Below, in pieces: positions 27,572 to 35,981 of a DNA stretch of 64,000 nucleotides. The notes beneath the pieces are model-generated. The model was not told where the DNA came from and made no database searches. It was given only the letters and a program-made list of their open reading frames with translations. Made by a program: the position numbers and the translations under genes. The DNA comes from Pyrococcus sp. ST04 (lineage in GTDB: Archaea > Methanobacteriota_B > Thermococci > Thermococcales > Thermococcaceae), in the NCBI RefSeq assembly GCF_000263735.1, contig NC_017946.1, positions 62,001-126,000 of the forward strand, given 5' to 3'. Numbering within the stretch: the first letter of the stretch is position 1; the number at the start of each line of letters is the position of its first letter.

Positions 27572-28390
27572 TCAAACGCATAATCTTGCCCTTTCCCTAT
27601 CCTCTTTACTAAGCCTCCACCCCATTGCTCCAGCATTTTCCTTAACGTGTTCCTTCCTTATAGCCTTCGGTATTGCAACAACGTTATCTTCCCATATGAG
27701 GTAGTTCAACGCCACCTGGGCGGCTGTTTTTCCATACTTCTTCCCTATTTCTTCAAGACACTTATTTCTAGCCAAAATACCCTTTTCCAATGGAGTGTAA
27801 GCCATTAAAGTCATCCCTTCCTTTTTCATATACTCAAGAAGTCCCGTTTCCTCTGGAGTTCTGTCCATAAGGGAATACTTAACCTGATTAACAACTATCT
27901 CATACCTCCTCATCACCTCCTGACTTCTCCTTAAAAGCTCGAGATCGAAGTTGCTAACTCCTATGTACCTTATTATCCCTTCATCGACAAGATCTTCAAG
28001 GGCATGAAGGGTCTGCTTTATCTTTTCGAAACTATCTCCCGGCCAGTGAAGGAGGTATAGATCTATGTAAGTACCCAGTCTTTTAGCACTTGCCTTTGCG
28101 GCTTTTATTGCAGAATCATAGCCAAAATGAGTTGGCCATATCTTACTCACAATAAATAGCTCATCTCTATCGAAGGGCTTTATTGCCTCCCCAACAAGCT
28201 CTTCGGAGTGACCGGCACCGTAAAATTCCGCCGTGTCAATTAAGTTTATCCCAAGTTCAATGCCGTATCTCAATGCCTCTATTGCCTCCCTATCGTGGGA
28301 ATAATCGGGAAACTCCTTACCTCCTATACCCCACGTCCCCAAACCTATTGAGGTCACCCTATCATTCCCAATTCTTTTCATGTCCCTCAT
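27572..28390 (-). CDS. aldo/keto reductase
   Basis: NAD(P)H-dependent reductase of aldehydes and ketones, a TIM barrel of 272 residues. The catalytic tetrad can be seen: D in NLIDTAEFYG, Y56 in the same motif, K in FIVSKIWP and H in LYLLHWPGD. Cofactor-binding residues lie in VAIPKAIRKEHVKENAGA. It precedes the WOR4-like gene by about 50 bases on the same strand. An operon linking an aldehyde reductase with an aldehyde oxidoreductase is plausible. Confidence 0.9.
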   Translation of the reverse strand: MRDMKRIGNDRVTSIGLGTWGIGGKEFPDYSHDREAIEALRYGIELGINLIDTAEFYGAGHSEELVGEAIKPFDRDELFIVSKIWPTHFGYDSAIKAAKASAKRLGTYIDLYLLHWPGDSFEKIKQTLHALEDLVDEGIIRYIGVSNFDLELLRRSQEVMRRYEIVVNQVKYSLMDRTPEETGLLEYMKKEGMTLMAYTPLEKGILARNKCLEEIGKKYGKTAAQVALNYLIWEDNVVAIPKAIRKEHVKENAGAMGWRLSKEDRERARLCV

Positions 28391-28486
28391 TCTTACCCAC
28401 CAACTAAAAGTTCAGCTCCTTCATATTTACCATTTTAGTTCGAATTTTAACACTAAGAAGTTCGACATTGGAACAAACCGAAAGGT

Positions 28487-28529
28487 TTATAAACTCTGGC
28501 ATGCATATGTAATATGAAACTTACATATG
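28487..28529 (+). promoter_or_regulatory. promoter with start-site palindrome before ferritin-like gene
   Basis: A TATA box TTTATAAA (28487-28494) is followed 10 bases later by a perfect inverted repeat, CATATGTAA (28504-28512) and TTACATATG (28521-28529), with an 8-base centre. Transcription would start inside the palindrome, and the AGGAGG ribosome binding site follows immediately at 28531. The position fits a repressor site, or an RNA hairpin in the leader. Confidence 0.6.
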
Positions 28530-28545
28530 GAGGAGGTTGATGAAC

Positions 28546-29262
28546 ATGAGGAAGAAGTTGATAGGTGTTGGGGTGCTCCTACTGGCCCTCCTCGGGTTTG
28601 TAGTTGGTAGCGTTGCAGCGTACAGAGGTCAGCCCGGACCTTACGAATGGGCTCCGAAGCTCAACCTAGCAACATCAACAGCGGAACTAAGTGAGGAGGA
28701 AAAAGAAGCTCTCCTGTACATGGTCGAAGAAGAAAAGTTAGCCAGAGACGTGTATATGACGCTGTACGAGAAGTTCAACTTACCAATATTTCAAATGATA
28801 GCAGAGAGCGAGCAGAGACACGTAGATGCTGTCCTGGAACTAATAGAAAAGTACAACATCACCCCACCATCAACACTTGACGAAGTTGGGAAATTCGAAA
28901 ATGAGGAACTTCAGGCCCTTTACGAGCAACTTATAGGAATGGCAACGGACGAAATTTCAGCTCTGAAGGTCGGAGCCCTCATAGAGGAAACCGATATAGA
29001 AGATCTAAAAGAGTGGATGGAGAAGGTCGACAACGCAGACATAATCCAAGTGTTCGAGAGCCTTATGAGAGGAAGCGAGAATCACCTGAGAGCATTCGTA
29101 AGGAATCTGGAGATCAGGGGAACGCAGTATGAAGCTCAAGTGCTAAGCCAGGAGGAAGTTGACAAGATACTAAGCTCTACAGGAACCATGGGACATGGAT
29201 TTAGGGGAAGAGGAAAAGGAGGAGTCTTTGGTAGAGGCCATCCCTTTGGCCCCTTCCACTGA
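28546..29262 (+). CDS. secreted ferritin-like (DUF2202) protein
   Basis: A 238-residue protein with an N-terminal signal peptide (KLIGVGVLLLALLGFVVGSVAA) and a DUF2202 ferritin-like four-helix domain. Possible metal ligands are the repeated E..H elements: MVEEEKLARDVY, AESEQRHVDAVLE, and SLMRGSENHLRAF. The C terminus is rich in Gly, His and Arg (GHGFRGRGKGG), which could bind metal. ATG 28546 is chosen for its spacing from AGGAGG; ATG 28540 is possible but too close. A start-site palindrome suggests regulation. Function is unknown; metal or oxidative stress is a guess. Confidence 0.8.
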   Translation: MRKKLIGVGVLLLALLGFVVGSVAAYRGQPGPYEWAPKLNLATSTAELSEEEKEALLYMVEEEKLARDVYMTLYEKFNLPIFQMIAESEQRHVDAVLELIEKYNITPPSTLDEVGKFENEELQALYEQLIGMATDEISALKVGALIEETDIEDLKEWMEKVDNADIIQVFESLMRGSENHLRAFVRNLEIRGTQYEAQVLSQEEVDKILSSTGTMGHGFRGRGKGGVFGRGHPFGPFH

Positions 29263-29264
29263 AA

Positions 29265-29277
29265 TTTTTTCTTTTTT
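29265..29277 (+). terminator. T-rich run after ferritin-like gene
   Basis: TTTTTT-C-TTTTTT follows the DUF2202 stop codon directly and is typical of archaeal U-tract termination. The next gene starts 12 bases later with a full GGAGGTGA site, so the run may only partly stop transcription. Confidence 0.45.
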
Positions 29278-29289
29278 GGAGGTGAGATT

Positions 29290-29907
29290 ATGAAAGCCTC
29301 AGCACTACTAAGAGGTTTAATCGACCTTTTACTCACGATCACCTTTATCATTATAGCAATATCCGGAATCGCCCTTTATCTTGCTCCGAGTGGTAGAATA
29401 GCAGAGACAATAAACTGGACATTCCTAGGACTCACAAAAGAAACATGGGAAAACGTGCATACGTACATAGGCTTTGTAATGATAGGCTTAGTAGCACTAC
29501 ACCTCCTAATAGGCTTCAAGAGCATGATAACCATGCTAAAGTCGGGAGTGAAGAAAGCAAAGGTCAAAGGAGTCATAGGAATAACACTCTCCCTGCTCTT
29601 ACTCCCAGCGGGCTACCTTGCATTCGTTTCGGCCACTGGGGAAGAAGAGACAACTCATGAGGAGAATTATGAGTACGAAGAAAGCATAATAACCGGCCAG
29701 ATGCTTAGGTACTACACCATCCAAGAGTTGGCAGACTACTTCAATGTTCCAGCAGAGGGCATAGTGGAAAAACTTAGGGAGAAAGGCATACAATGCGACC
29801 CAAATACTAAGCTGGTCGAAATTGAATACGAATATGACATAGACAGAGAGGAGCTAAAGGCACTACTCGAGGAGATAATAAATGAATTAAGAAGCTCCGA
29901 AAAATAA
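29290..29907 (+). CDS. membrane protein with DUF4405-like cytochrome b domain
   Basis: A 205-residue protein with three or four membrane helices in the first 120 residues (LLLTITFIIIAISGIALYL; YIGFVMIGLVALHLLIGF; ITLSLLLLPAGYLAFVSA). His residues in WENVHTYIG and VALHLLIGFK are placed like haem ligands of DUF4405 proteins. The C-terminal cytoplasmic tail is acidic and contains a small helical domain (YYTIQELADYFNVPAEGIVEKL). A GGAGGTGA precedes ATG 29290. It lies directly downstream of the ferritin-like gene and could be co-transcribed. Confidence 0.75.
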   Translation: MKASALLRGLIDLLLTITFIIIAISGIALYLAPSGRIAETINWTFLGLTKETWENVHTYIGFVMIGLVALHLLIGFKSMITMLKSGVKKAKVKGVIGITLSLLLLPAGYLAFVSATGEEETTHEENYEYEESIITGQMLRYYTIQELADYFNVPAEGIVEKLREKGIQCDPNTKLVEIEYEYDIDREELKALLEEIINELRSSEK

Positions 29908-29960
29908 ACGCCATGAGTGAATTAAAGTTCAAATCATAGCCGTACCGATTCTTCTCTCTT

Positions 29961-30034
29961 TTTCTCACCACAATTAGTCCTCAGATGAGAAACCTCTATA
30001 TATCACACACTCCCTTCTTTCAATAGTGAGAAAC
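29961..30034 (+). promoter_or_regulatory. promoter with repeated TTTCTCA/TGAGAAA sites before HTH gene
   Basis: The TATA box TATATAT (29997-30003) is flanked by copies of one motif: TTTCTCA at 29961-29967 (inverted), TGAGAAAC at 29986-29993 and GTGAGAAAC at 30026-30034. The last copy lies at the predicted transcription start. The two direct copies are about 41 bases apart. The pattern fits autoregulation by the HTH protein encoded just downstream. Confidence 0.5.
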
Positions 30035-30039
30035 AAGCA

Positions 30040-30348
30040 ATGGAAGTGGGCACAATGGTCAAGAGTGCTGAAGAACTAGTAACAATCGCAGATGCGCTGG
30101 CAAATCCTGTTAGGATTAAGATACTCAAACTGCTCTGCGAAAAGGAGTGGTACGTTTATGAACTTGCAAAGGTTCTTGGGATATCAAGACAACTCCTGTA
30201 CCTCCACCTCAGAAAGCTTGAAAAGGCAGGACTCGTCGAAAGTGAGCTCAGACTTGAGCCAGACGACCCAAGGGCTAAGAAATATTACAGGGCAAAGAAG
30301 TTTATGATTGTTATAGATAACGAGACGATAAAGAATCTGGAGGTGTAA
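30040..30348 (+). CDS. ArsR-like winged helix transcriptional regulator
   Basis: A 102-residue DNA-binding protein. The winged-helix core reads ALANPVRIKILKLLCEKEWYVYELAKVLGISRQLLYLHLRKLEKAGLVES (residues about 19-68), with the recognition helix around SRQLLYLHLRKLE and a wing ending in KKYYRAKKF. There are no clear metal or redox cysteines (one Cys only). ATG 30040 or ATG 30055 could be the start. It is followed 2 bases later by a small membrane protein, which may be a sensor partner. Confidence 0.85.
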   Translation: MEVGTMVKSAEELVTIADALANPVRIKILKLLCEKEWYVYELAKVLGISRQLLYLHLRKLEKAGLVESELRLEPDDPRAKKYYRAKKFMIVIDNETIKNLEV

Positions 30349-30350
30349 AA

Positions 30351-30551
30351 ATGCCTTGGGGCAGTTCAACCCCAAGCGGATGGATTTCAGTAGTTATAGA
30401 GCTGATAATACTCGTGATATTGATATTTGGCATATACCAAGTAAATAGGACATTAAACGAGCTAAAACTTGAGTTGAACAACCTGAAAAATACCTTGGAG
30501 GAAGTAAAAAAGAACACAGAAGAAACCAGGAGAAAGCTAGAGGAGGTTTAG
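30351..30551 (+). CDS. small membrane protein with coiled coil
   Basis: A 66-residue protein with one membrane helix (VVIELIILVILIFGIYQV, about 14-31) and a C-terminal coiled coil of about 35 residues (LNELKLELNNLKNTLEEVKK). It begins 2 bases after the HTH regulator and is certainly in the same transcript. A membrane-tethered partner of the regulator is possible but unproven. Its last 15 bases overlap the convergent bioY gene. Confidence 0.75.
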   Translation: MPWGSSTPSGWISVVIELIILVILIFGIYQVNRTLNELKLELNNLKNTLEEVKKNTEETRRKLEEV

Positions 30552-31043
30552 CCTACCCAACCTATCAGCGACAATCAAGGCTATCGCAACCTTGATAACA
30601 TCCGGAACCACAAAAGGAATGACACCTACTTTTAATGCCAGAGAGTAATTACCCCCCAGATATTTCGCCAGCCATAGAAATCCTAAGATATAGATCACGG
30701 CTAAGCCGAGATAAGAAAAAACTATCCTTACCTTTTTATTATCCCTTTTTAAGCCAGAAAGGAAAGCCGCAATGGGAAATGCTACTATGTAACCAGCAGT
30801 TGGGCCGAGCAAAACACCAAATCCGCCAGAAAAACCAGAAAATACGGGAACTCCAAGAATACCAATTGCATCATATAAAAGAATCGCCAAGAAGCCCAGT
30901 TTGGCACCAAGAACCAGGCCGGCCAAAATCACGAAGAGAACCTGAAGGGTGAAAGGAACCGGACCAATGCTTATTCTAATCTGAGCCCCTATTCCAGTTA
31001 AAGCCACGAAAAGACCTACTAAGGCCAAGTCTCTAGTTTTCAT
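30537..31043 (-). CDS. bioY: biotin transporter BioY
   Basis: Substrate-binding S component of a biotin ECF transporter. The 168-residue protein is strongly hydrophobic with about six helices and has the BioY signatures GAQIRISIGPVPFTLQ near the N terminus and GFGVLLGPTAGYIVAFPIAA. ATG 31043 is preferred because GGTGAT is 3 bases upstream; a GTG overlaps that site. No energising ATPase gene is adjacent. Confidence 0.93.
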   Translation of the reverse strand: MKTRDLALVGLFVALTGIGAQIRISIGPVPFTLQVLFVILAGLVLGAKLGFLAILLYDAIGILGVPVFSGFSGGFGVLLGPTAGYIVAFPIAAFLSGLKRDNKKVRIVFSYLGLAVIYILGFLWLAKYLGGNYSLALKVGVIPFVVPDVIKVAIALIVADRLGRLNLL

Positions 31044-31098
31044 CACATCACCGCTTTCCCAATCACCCTTAACTATTTAAGAGCGTTAGGCCGTTGAA

Positions 31099-31638
31099 TC
31101 AAATCACCTCAACTATACACTCAGGGGGAACATGCCTAACTATTCTAACCCTCCTACCCGCCTTGTACACTTGATATCCCTTCCTCCTTAAGCACTCTGC
31201 ATCTATTAGAAGGACAACCACATCACTCCCATGCCTCCTACCCGTGAGGTAAGCATCGTCATACGTTGTGCTTAGGTGAACGAACTGCCGTTTCATCGGC
31301 TTTAGCCCCTCCCTTAGTATTGACTTTAGATTCCTCCTTAATGTCCCGTGATATAGAACCTTCGATTCCCTGTCCTCTTCGTGGTTAAGGAGAACCGGAT
31401 AACTATGACCATAACGAGCCCTTATTTTACTACCCCTTATCTCATACCTACCTTTCTCGTCCTTCTGAACTATCTCCCTCACAAAATCCTCTGTAACCCA
31501 AGGATAGTGGGTTCTCAAGGCATTAACCAAATCCTTTATCTCAACGAAGCCTTCCTCATCCGGATTTAAGCCAAAGTCCCAAGGGCCATGCCTCAAAATG
31601 TAGGCCATTAACTTGCTAACTCTAACCCTATCCTTCAT
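31099..31638 (-). CDS. kptA: RNA 2'-phosphotransferase Tpt1/KptA
   Basis: Removes a 2'-phosphate from RNA by transferring it to NAD+, giving ADP-ribose 1''-2''-cyclic phosphate. The 179-residue protein has the family features: [10 protein letters not shown](G) at the start, the winged-helix N-terminal lobe, LYHGTLRRN, and [19 protein letters not shown]. The conserved catalytic Arg, His, Arg and Arg lie in these segments. Its natural substrate in archaea is uncertain. It abuts the cas operon end but is a separate housekeeping-type gene. Confidence 0.92.
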   Translation of the reverse strand: MKDRVRVSKLMAYILRHGPWDFGLNPDEEGFVEIKDLVNALRTHYPWVTEDFVREIVQKDEKGRYEIRGSKIRARYGHSYPVLLNHEEDRESKVLYHGTLRRNLKSILREGLKPMKRQFVHLSTTYDDAYLTGRRHGSDVVVLLIDAECLRRKGYQVYKAGRRVRIVRHVPPECIVEVI

Positions 31639-31715
31639 CACACTCTCTCAATTTTCTACGTTCCTTTTAGCTTTTATTGACAAAAGACTCTAGGGAAATG
31701 TTGAATAATAAAAAG

Positions 31716-32402
31716 CTAAAATGTGAAAACCGGCTCTCCATCAAAGAGCATAACATCTATTGGTTCTTTTAATCTGATGACTACCCCAGAGAATGCCAAA
31801 AATCTCCTATATACTGCCCTCCTGTGCTTTCCCCTGTAGACGAAAGCAACAGGTACTTCGTATTCCTTAGGAGCGAGTATTCTTTTTCTAAAGACATCTA
31901 CACTCTCGACTTCAACGTTTGCTGGGAGAATACTTCTTAAGGTCTTCTCTTTTCCATGTTTTACCTCAACTAATTTAACATACCCTGGAGATGCCGGATA
32001 GAATAGGCTTTCGCTGTCCCCTAGATAGGGAACGAATTTTGGATCAAGCAATGCTTCATATGCCCTCTCTATAAACTCTTCTGGCCCAGTAAAGAACATC
32101 CTAAAGTGTGGCTTATATAGGCTGACTTTTGTGATTGGGTATAAGGGGGAATGAGGATTTTTGTATATTGCTGAAATTTCCTCAATTCTTTCCCCCTGAT
32201 CCTCAATTATAACTCCATAATTTACCTCCCTTAGAAGGCGGAAGTAAGAATCTGGAGGATATCCCATAACCCCAGCAAGCATTCCGACTGCGGTTGTTTT
32301 TGGGGGAAAGGGATAAGTGTCGAGGAGTAAAGAAGTATGTGGAATCCTGAAGTGAGCTTGCAAAGGTCTAGCTTCAACTATTAGACCCAACAACTCACTC
32401 AC
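31716..32402 (-). CDS. cas5: CRISPR type I-B protein Cas5
   Basis: RAMP-fold subunit of the Cascade surveillance complex that binds the 5' tag of the crRNA. The 228-residue protein has the typical Cas5 N terminus with LLLDTYPFPPKTTAVGMLAGVMG, where the fold narrows into its first ferredoxin-like domain. GTG 32402 overlaps the cas7 stop codon; a TTG at 32393 preceded by GGTGA could also be the start. It is the last gene of the long effector operon. Confidence 0.9.
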   Translation of the reverse strand: MSELLGLIVEARPLQAHFRIPHTSLLLDTYPFPPKTTAVGMLAGVMGYPPDSYFRLLREVNYGVIIEDQGERIEEISAIYKNPHSPLYPITKVSLYKPHFRMFFTGPEEFIERAYEALLDPKFVPYLGDSESLFYPASPGYVKLVEVKHGKEKTLRSILPANVEVESVDVFRKRILAPKEYEVPVAFVYRGKHRRAVYRRFLAFSGVVIRLKEPIDVMLFDGEPVFTF

Positions 32403-33396
32403 CGATCTCTATTTTCTCAACGACCTCCTTTAGATCTTTCATACTTAGTATTTCAACGTTATCCCATTCGCTGAATGCTTCTCTGAGCTCGTCAACGTTT
32501 GCAAATCTGCTTTCAAACAGGCCTATGTACACTTTCTCTATGTTATCCCTGAATGCTTCAAGGGTCTCTTTGAGCCTTTCGACATCGAGTTGTAATTTTC
32601 CATCAACATATCCCTCTTTGACTCTCAATGCATCTCCAATGACTGGAATCTTTCGTTTTAATATTGCAATAACAGCTATCTCTGGATAAACCTTTGTGAA
32701 GAAGTTGCTGAGCTTTGCTCCTCCATGATATTCAAGTATTGCCTTTATTATTGCCCTAAGTCTCTTCTCCCTCTCCTCCTTTGGAAGAACATAGACAACA
32801 AGCTCTTTTCCTGTAGGATCCTTTACTTTCTTCTTTGTCAATCCATAGGCTGATGCTTCAAGCTCTAGTTTAGGAACTTCGAGTCCCTCTATGAATGAAC
32901 CTAACCTGTCCACCTCTATGAAGAAGTTGGATCTCATTATGTTTGTCGTTATCTCTGTCTCGTATATGTTATGCTTGTCTCCAGTTGGGTCATACCTGAC
33001 ACCGAAGTCTCTATCCTCCTGATAGGGAAATATTGACATCATACCATTAGTTCTGACAACTGCAGTCCTTCTGAGAGTCGCATTCTTGTTTTCTACCTTC
33101 TTAGCTATCATGTACCCAAATAAATCGTCGTCAATGTATTTATGCGGCTCCCCTTGAGATACTATAACTTTCTCCCCCTTCTCCTTTCTTGGAACTATCT
33201 GACTTAGCTCCCAACCCTCCTCTTTCAAAATCTGTCTCAGGTGGTACTTGACACTTTGGCCAGAAACTCTAACATACTCCCTTCCGTCAACTGGATCCCT
33301 GACCTTCTTCAATACTGATATAACTCCCTCCGTCCCATTAGAGTTTAAGTTTGCCCCCTCAACCTTGGTCAAGGTAACTATTTCAATCGCCTTCAT
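32395..33396 (-). CDS. cas7: CRISPR type I-B protein Cas7 (Cst2/DevR family)
   Basis: Backbone subunit of the type I-B Cascade that polymerises along the crRNA. The 333-residue protein starts KAIEIVTLTKVEGANLNSNGTEG, as Cst2/DevR proteins do, and contains ALRRTAVVRTNGMMSIFPYQ-like text near residue 110. ATG 33396 is chosen for the GGAGG upstream; the reading frame extends further, but that stretch lies inside cas8. It overlaps cas8 by 14 bases and cas5 by 8, so the three are coupled. Confidence 0.92.
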   Translation of the reverse strand: MKAIEIVTLTKVEGANLNSNGTEGVISVLKKVRDPVDGREYVRVSGQSVKYHLRQILKEEGWELSQIVPRKEKGEKVIVSQGEPHKYIDDDLFGYMIAKKVENKNATLRRTAVVRTNGMMSIFPYQEDRDFGVRYDPTGDKHNIYETEITTNIMRSNFFIEVDRLGSFIEGLEVPKLELEASAYGLTKKKVKDPTGKELVVYVLPKEEREKRLRAIIKAILEYHGGAKLSNFFTKVYPEIAVIAILKRKIPVIGDALRVKEGYVDGKLQLDVERLKETLEAFRDNIEKVYIGLFESRFANVDELREAFSEWDNVEILSMKDLKEVVEKIEIGE

Positions 33397-34693
33397 TTTC
33401 CTTTCCCTCCTCCTTGTAGAGAGCGTTAAGCATACCATTCAGGAGAATAGCCTTGAGAACTTTCCACTCCCTTTCATTTTCATAAAACGGTCTTAGATCC
33501 AAGGTAGTTTCAAGCTTTGCTTGGAGTTCAACAAGTTTGTTTACAAATTCCTCAAAGCCCCTAGCCCTGAATATCTCCCAGAGATATCTATCCAAGTTTG
33601 TGCCTCTAATCTTCATTCCCAAACTATAACCCATCCCGTTTACTTTTTCAAAAGTTTCCAAGTCCACACCACCACCCCCAAAAGCCTCATAGTAGGCCCT
33701 AACCCAAGTCAGATAATAAGCAGGGAAAGGCAACTCCTCCTTCCTTCTCTCCATTAATATTTTGTTGAGGGTTACAAAATCAAACTTTCCATTAAGGAGT
33801 TGAATTGTAAACTTTTCTCTCTCAATGAAATTCTTTTTCCTGTCTTTTCCCCTCGGAACTTCCAGTCTTTCATAGAAAAGTGCAACTGCAGAGTCCTCTT
33901 TTTGTATTGTTCTTTTCTTCATCTTGATTTCCTTTCCACTTTTTTGAAGTGTCACAAAGAATTTCGTTAGGCTTGCGAGCTTTGTACCCTCAATTATCGT
34001 TGATCCATAGAACTGGCCACTTCCATATACAAGAAATACCCTGACCATTTTTTCAACGTCTATTGCCTCTTGAATCATCCCTCTCCTTCTAAGGAATTTT
34101 ACGAACTCATGTATCGTCAAGAAAAATGCCTCATGGGGATTATAGGGTTTAATAGAGAACCTAACATCAAAGTACTTACTCGATTCAATGGAGAGTCTCT
34201 CACGCCAGAAATTCTTGAATAAATGTGTTATCCTCTTGAAATACTTCTCCTCAGCATCAAAGAAGAACTTTAATTTTTCCTTCCCACCAAGTGGGACTAT
34301 GTAGAGATATGCCATTGCGGAGTATAACTTAAAAGCATGCTCAAGACAAAATGCCAATCTGTTATTTTCTCTAACCAATGAGTCTATCTTCCTTTCAAAT
34401 GGATATATAAACGCCCTGTTCTCTACAATCTCCCCTTCCTTCCCACATATTGAGCAAACTCCCTTACTTCTCTTCATAAAGGCATCTAAGATGCTCTTAG
34501 TTGTCGCAGAAACTTCAAAACCTGCAGCCTTCAAGACGTTTAGAGCATCCCCCTCCGTAGCGACCTCCTTAGATTCCGCCAGCATAGACATTATTGGTTC
34601 AAGATAGTACTCCTTAACAGTTTCTTCCGTGATCTCTCTTATGTTCAAGTTCTTAAGAAACATCTCCCCATTCCTTAGATAGGGATATAACAT
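33383..34693 (-). CDS. cas8: CRISPR type I-B large subunit Cas8 (Cst1-like)
   Basis: Large Cascade subunit expected to recognise the PAM and recruit Cas3. The 436-residue protein has a zinc-binding CSICGKEG near residue 94 and a paired CLEH later, as in Cst1/Cas8 proteins of the Thermotoga/Pyrococcus (Tneap) subtype. Assignment rests on that motif, length and position before cas7-cas5; the family is too divergent to classify firmly by eye. A GGTGAT site precedes ATG 34693. It follows csx1 by 13 bases. Confidence 0.8.
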   Translation of the reverse strand: MLYPYLRNGEMFLKNLNIREITEETVKEYYLEPIMSMLAESKEVATEGDALNVLKAAGFEVSATTKSILDAFMKRSKGVCSICGKEGEIVENRAFIYPFERKIDSLVRENNRLAFCLEHAFKLYSAMAYLYIVPLGGKEKLKFFFDAEEKYFKRITHLFKNFWRERLSIESSKYFDVRFSIKPYNPHEAFFLTIHEFVKFLRRRGMIQEAIDVEKMVRVFLVYGSGQFYGSTIIEGTKLASLTKFFVTLQKSGKEIKMKKRTIQKEDSAVALFYERLEVPRGKDRKKNFIEREKFTIQLLNGKFDFVTLNKILMERRKEELPFPAYYLTWVRAYYEAFGGGGVDLETFEKVNGMGYSLGMKIRGTNLDRYLWEIFRARGFEEFVNKLVELQAKLETTLDLRPFYENEREWKVLKAILLNGMLNALYKEEGKENEGD

Positions 34694-34706
34694 TTTTAAT
34701 CACCTA

Positions 34707-35981
34707 TTACTCAACTTTTAGGATTCTTCCGATGGCTGTTTCAACCCTCACCTTGCTTCCACCGTAGAAAACCTTCTCCTTCGTGTACCTAACCATTACA
34801 TCGTCCTCAACTTTTACCTCCACTAGATTTGCCTCAAGTCCTGCGTGTGCAAGGAAATTCCTTGGGTTAACCTGAGGACTAGGATTCTTGAGGAATTTTG
34901 AGAGACTTGTCCAATCACTAGGTTTATTGTCCTTTAATCTCTCTATAATCCTATTTAGTTCGTTCTTCGTTGAATGAAGTATTCTGCCCCTGAAAACTGT
35001 CTCGGCTATCTCCATAAGTTCTCCTACCGAAAGTTCCTCCCTGGGGAGGGAGAATTTCTTTCTTAAGGGCTCGTCTAAAACCTTCAACTGTAATAGCAGG
35101 AGAGCTAATGTGCCAAAATTATCGCTCAATCTAAGCCTCCTTACGACTCTCCTATTTTCTTGATCAACAAAGATGTTCCTCTCGTACACTTCCACGGCTT
35201 CCTCTACAGCACCTTTAACTTCACTTAGACTAGGATAAAAGCTTGCCAGAACCAATGGAAGCCCATAAACTAGGGAGAATATCCACGAGTTTATTTTATT
35301 TAGACCCCTTTTAATTCTTTCAAAATTCTCTAAGCTCCTCTTTATCTTACCTAATTCTTCTCCAGAAATACTAAACCTGTCAACTGGCGGATTTCCAGAT
35401 ACACGCCTATTTAATGGAGCTGGGCTAATAACTTCATTCTCTATCGTATGTATTTCAAGTTCCTTTGTAACTCCTTTCACATAAGGCTCGGAGTTGTATG
35501 TGATTAATCTAACGTTATTCGTCAGTGCGACAACTCCTAAAATATCCCTTAATGCTTTGTATGTTAGGATTGTAATGTAGTTTAAACCATGCGTTATGTC
35601 AAAGTGAACTTCAACATCTTCCACGGCAGGTATAACCTCCTGCAAAAGATAAACCACGTAATGGTAAACATCTATGGGATCACCCAAGAACTCCCCATTC
35701 CTGAACTTTCCTACCCCTGGAACTATTAAGATTTCATGGTTTTTGATACCAAGCCCATCAAGGAATTCAGCAGCTTTTTTCTTTACTGTCTCCCTAAGAG
35801 ATTTTAATGAAGAAAAATCCTTCGATAATGTGTCCGGGAGTATTATGACAACTTTATCTGGGTTAATTTCTTCAATGAGTGCCGAGATCGGCGATTTGCT
35901 TCTCACTTCTGTTCTTCCAAATTTGTAGGTAACTTCATCCCACGATTCAAAGTTTCCCCAGGAGGCAAGTAGAAGCTTCAT
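34707..35981 (-). CDS. csx1: Csx1: CARF-HEPN CRISPR-associated ribonuclease
   Basis: Cyclic-oligoadenylate-activated ribonuclease that works with type III complexes. The 424-residue protein has an N-terminal CARF-type Rossmann domain (MKLLLASWGNFESWDEV; later FDITHGLNYITIL) and a C-terminal HEPN domain with the RX4H motif RNFLAH at about residues 374-379. It resembles P. furiosus Csx1. ATG 35981 overlaps the csm5 stop as ATGA, so it is translationally coupled to the III-A genes. The activator would be made by Cas10 in the same operon. Confidence 0.9.
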   Translation of the reverse strand: MKLLLASWGNFESWDEVTYKFGRTEVRSKSPISALIEEINPDKVVIILPDTLSKDFSSLKSLRETVKKKAAEFLDGLGIKNHEILIVPGVGKFRNGEFLGDPIDVYHYVVYLLQEVIPAVEDVEVHFDITHGLNYITILTYKALRDILGVVALTNNVRLITYNSEPYVKGVTKELEIHTIENEVISPAPLNRRVSGNPPVDRFSISGEELGKIKRSLENFERIKRGLNKINSWIFSLVYGLPLVLASFYPSLSEVKGAVEEAVEVYERNIFVDQENRRVVRRLRLSDNFGTLALLLLQLKVLDEPLRKKFSLPREELSVGELMEIAETVFRGRILHSTKNELNRIIERLKDNKPSDWTSLSKFLKNPSPQVNPRNFLAHAGLEANLVEVKVEDDVMVRYTKEKVFYGGSKVRVETAIGRILKVE

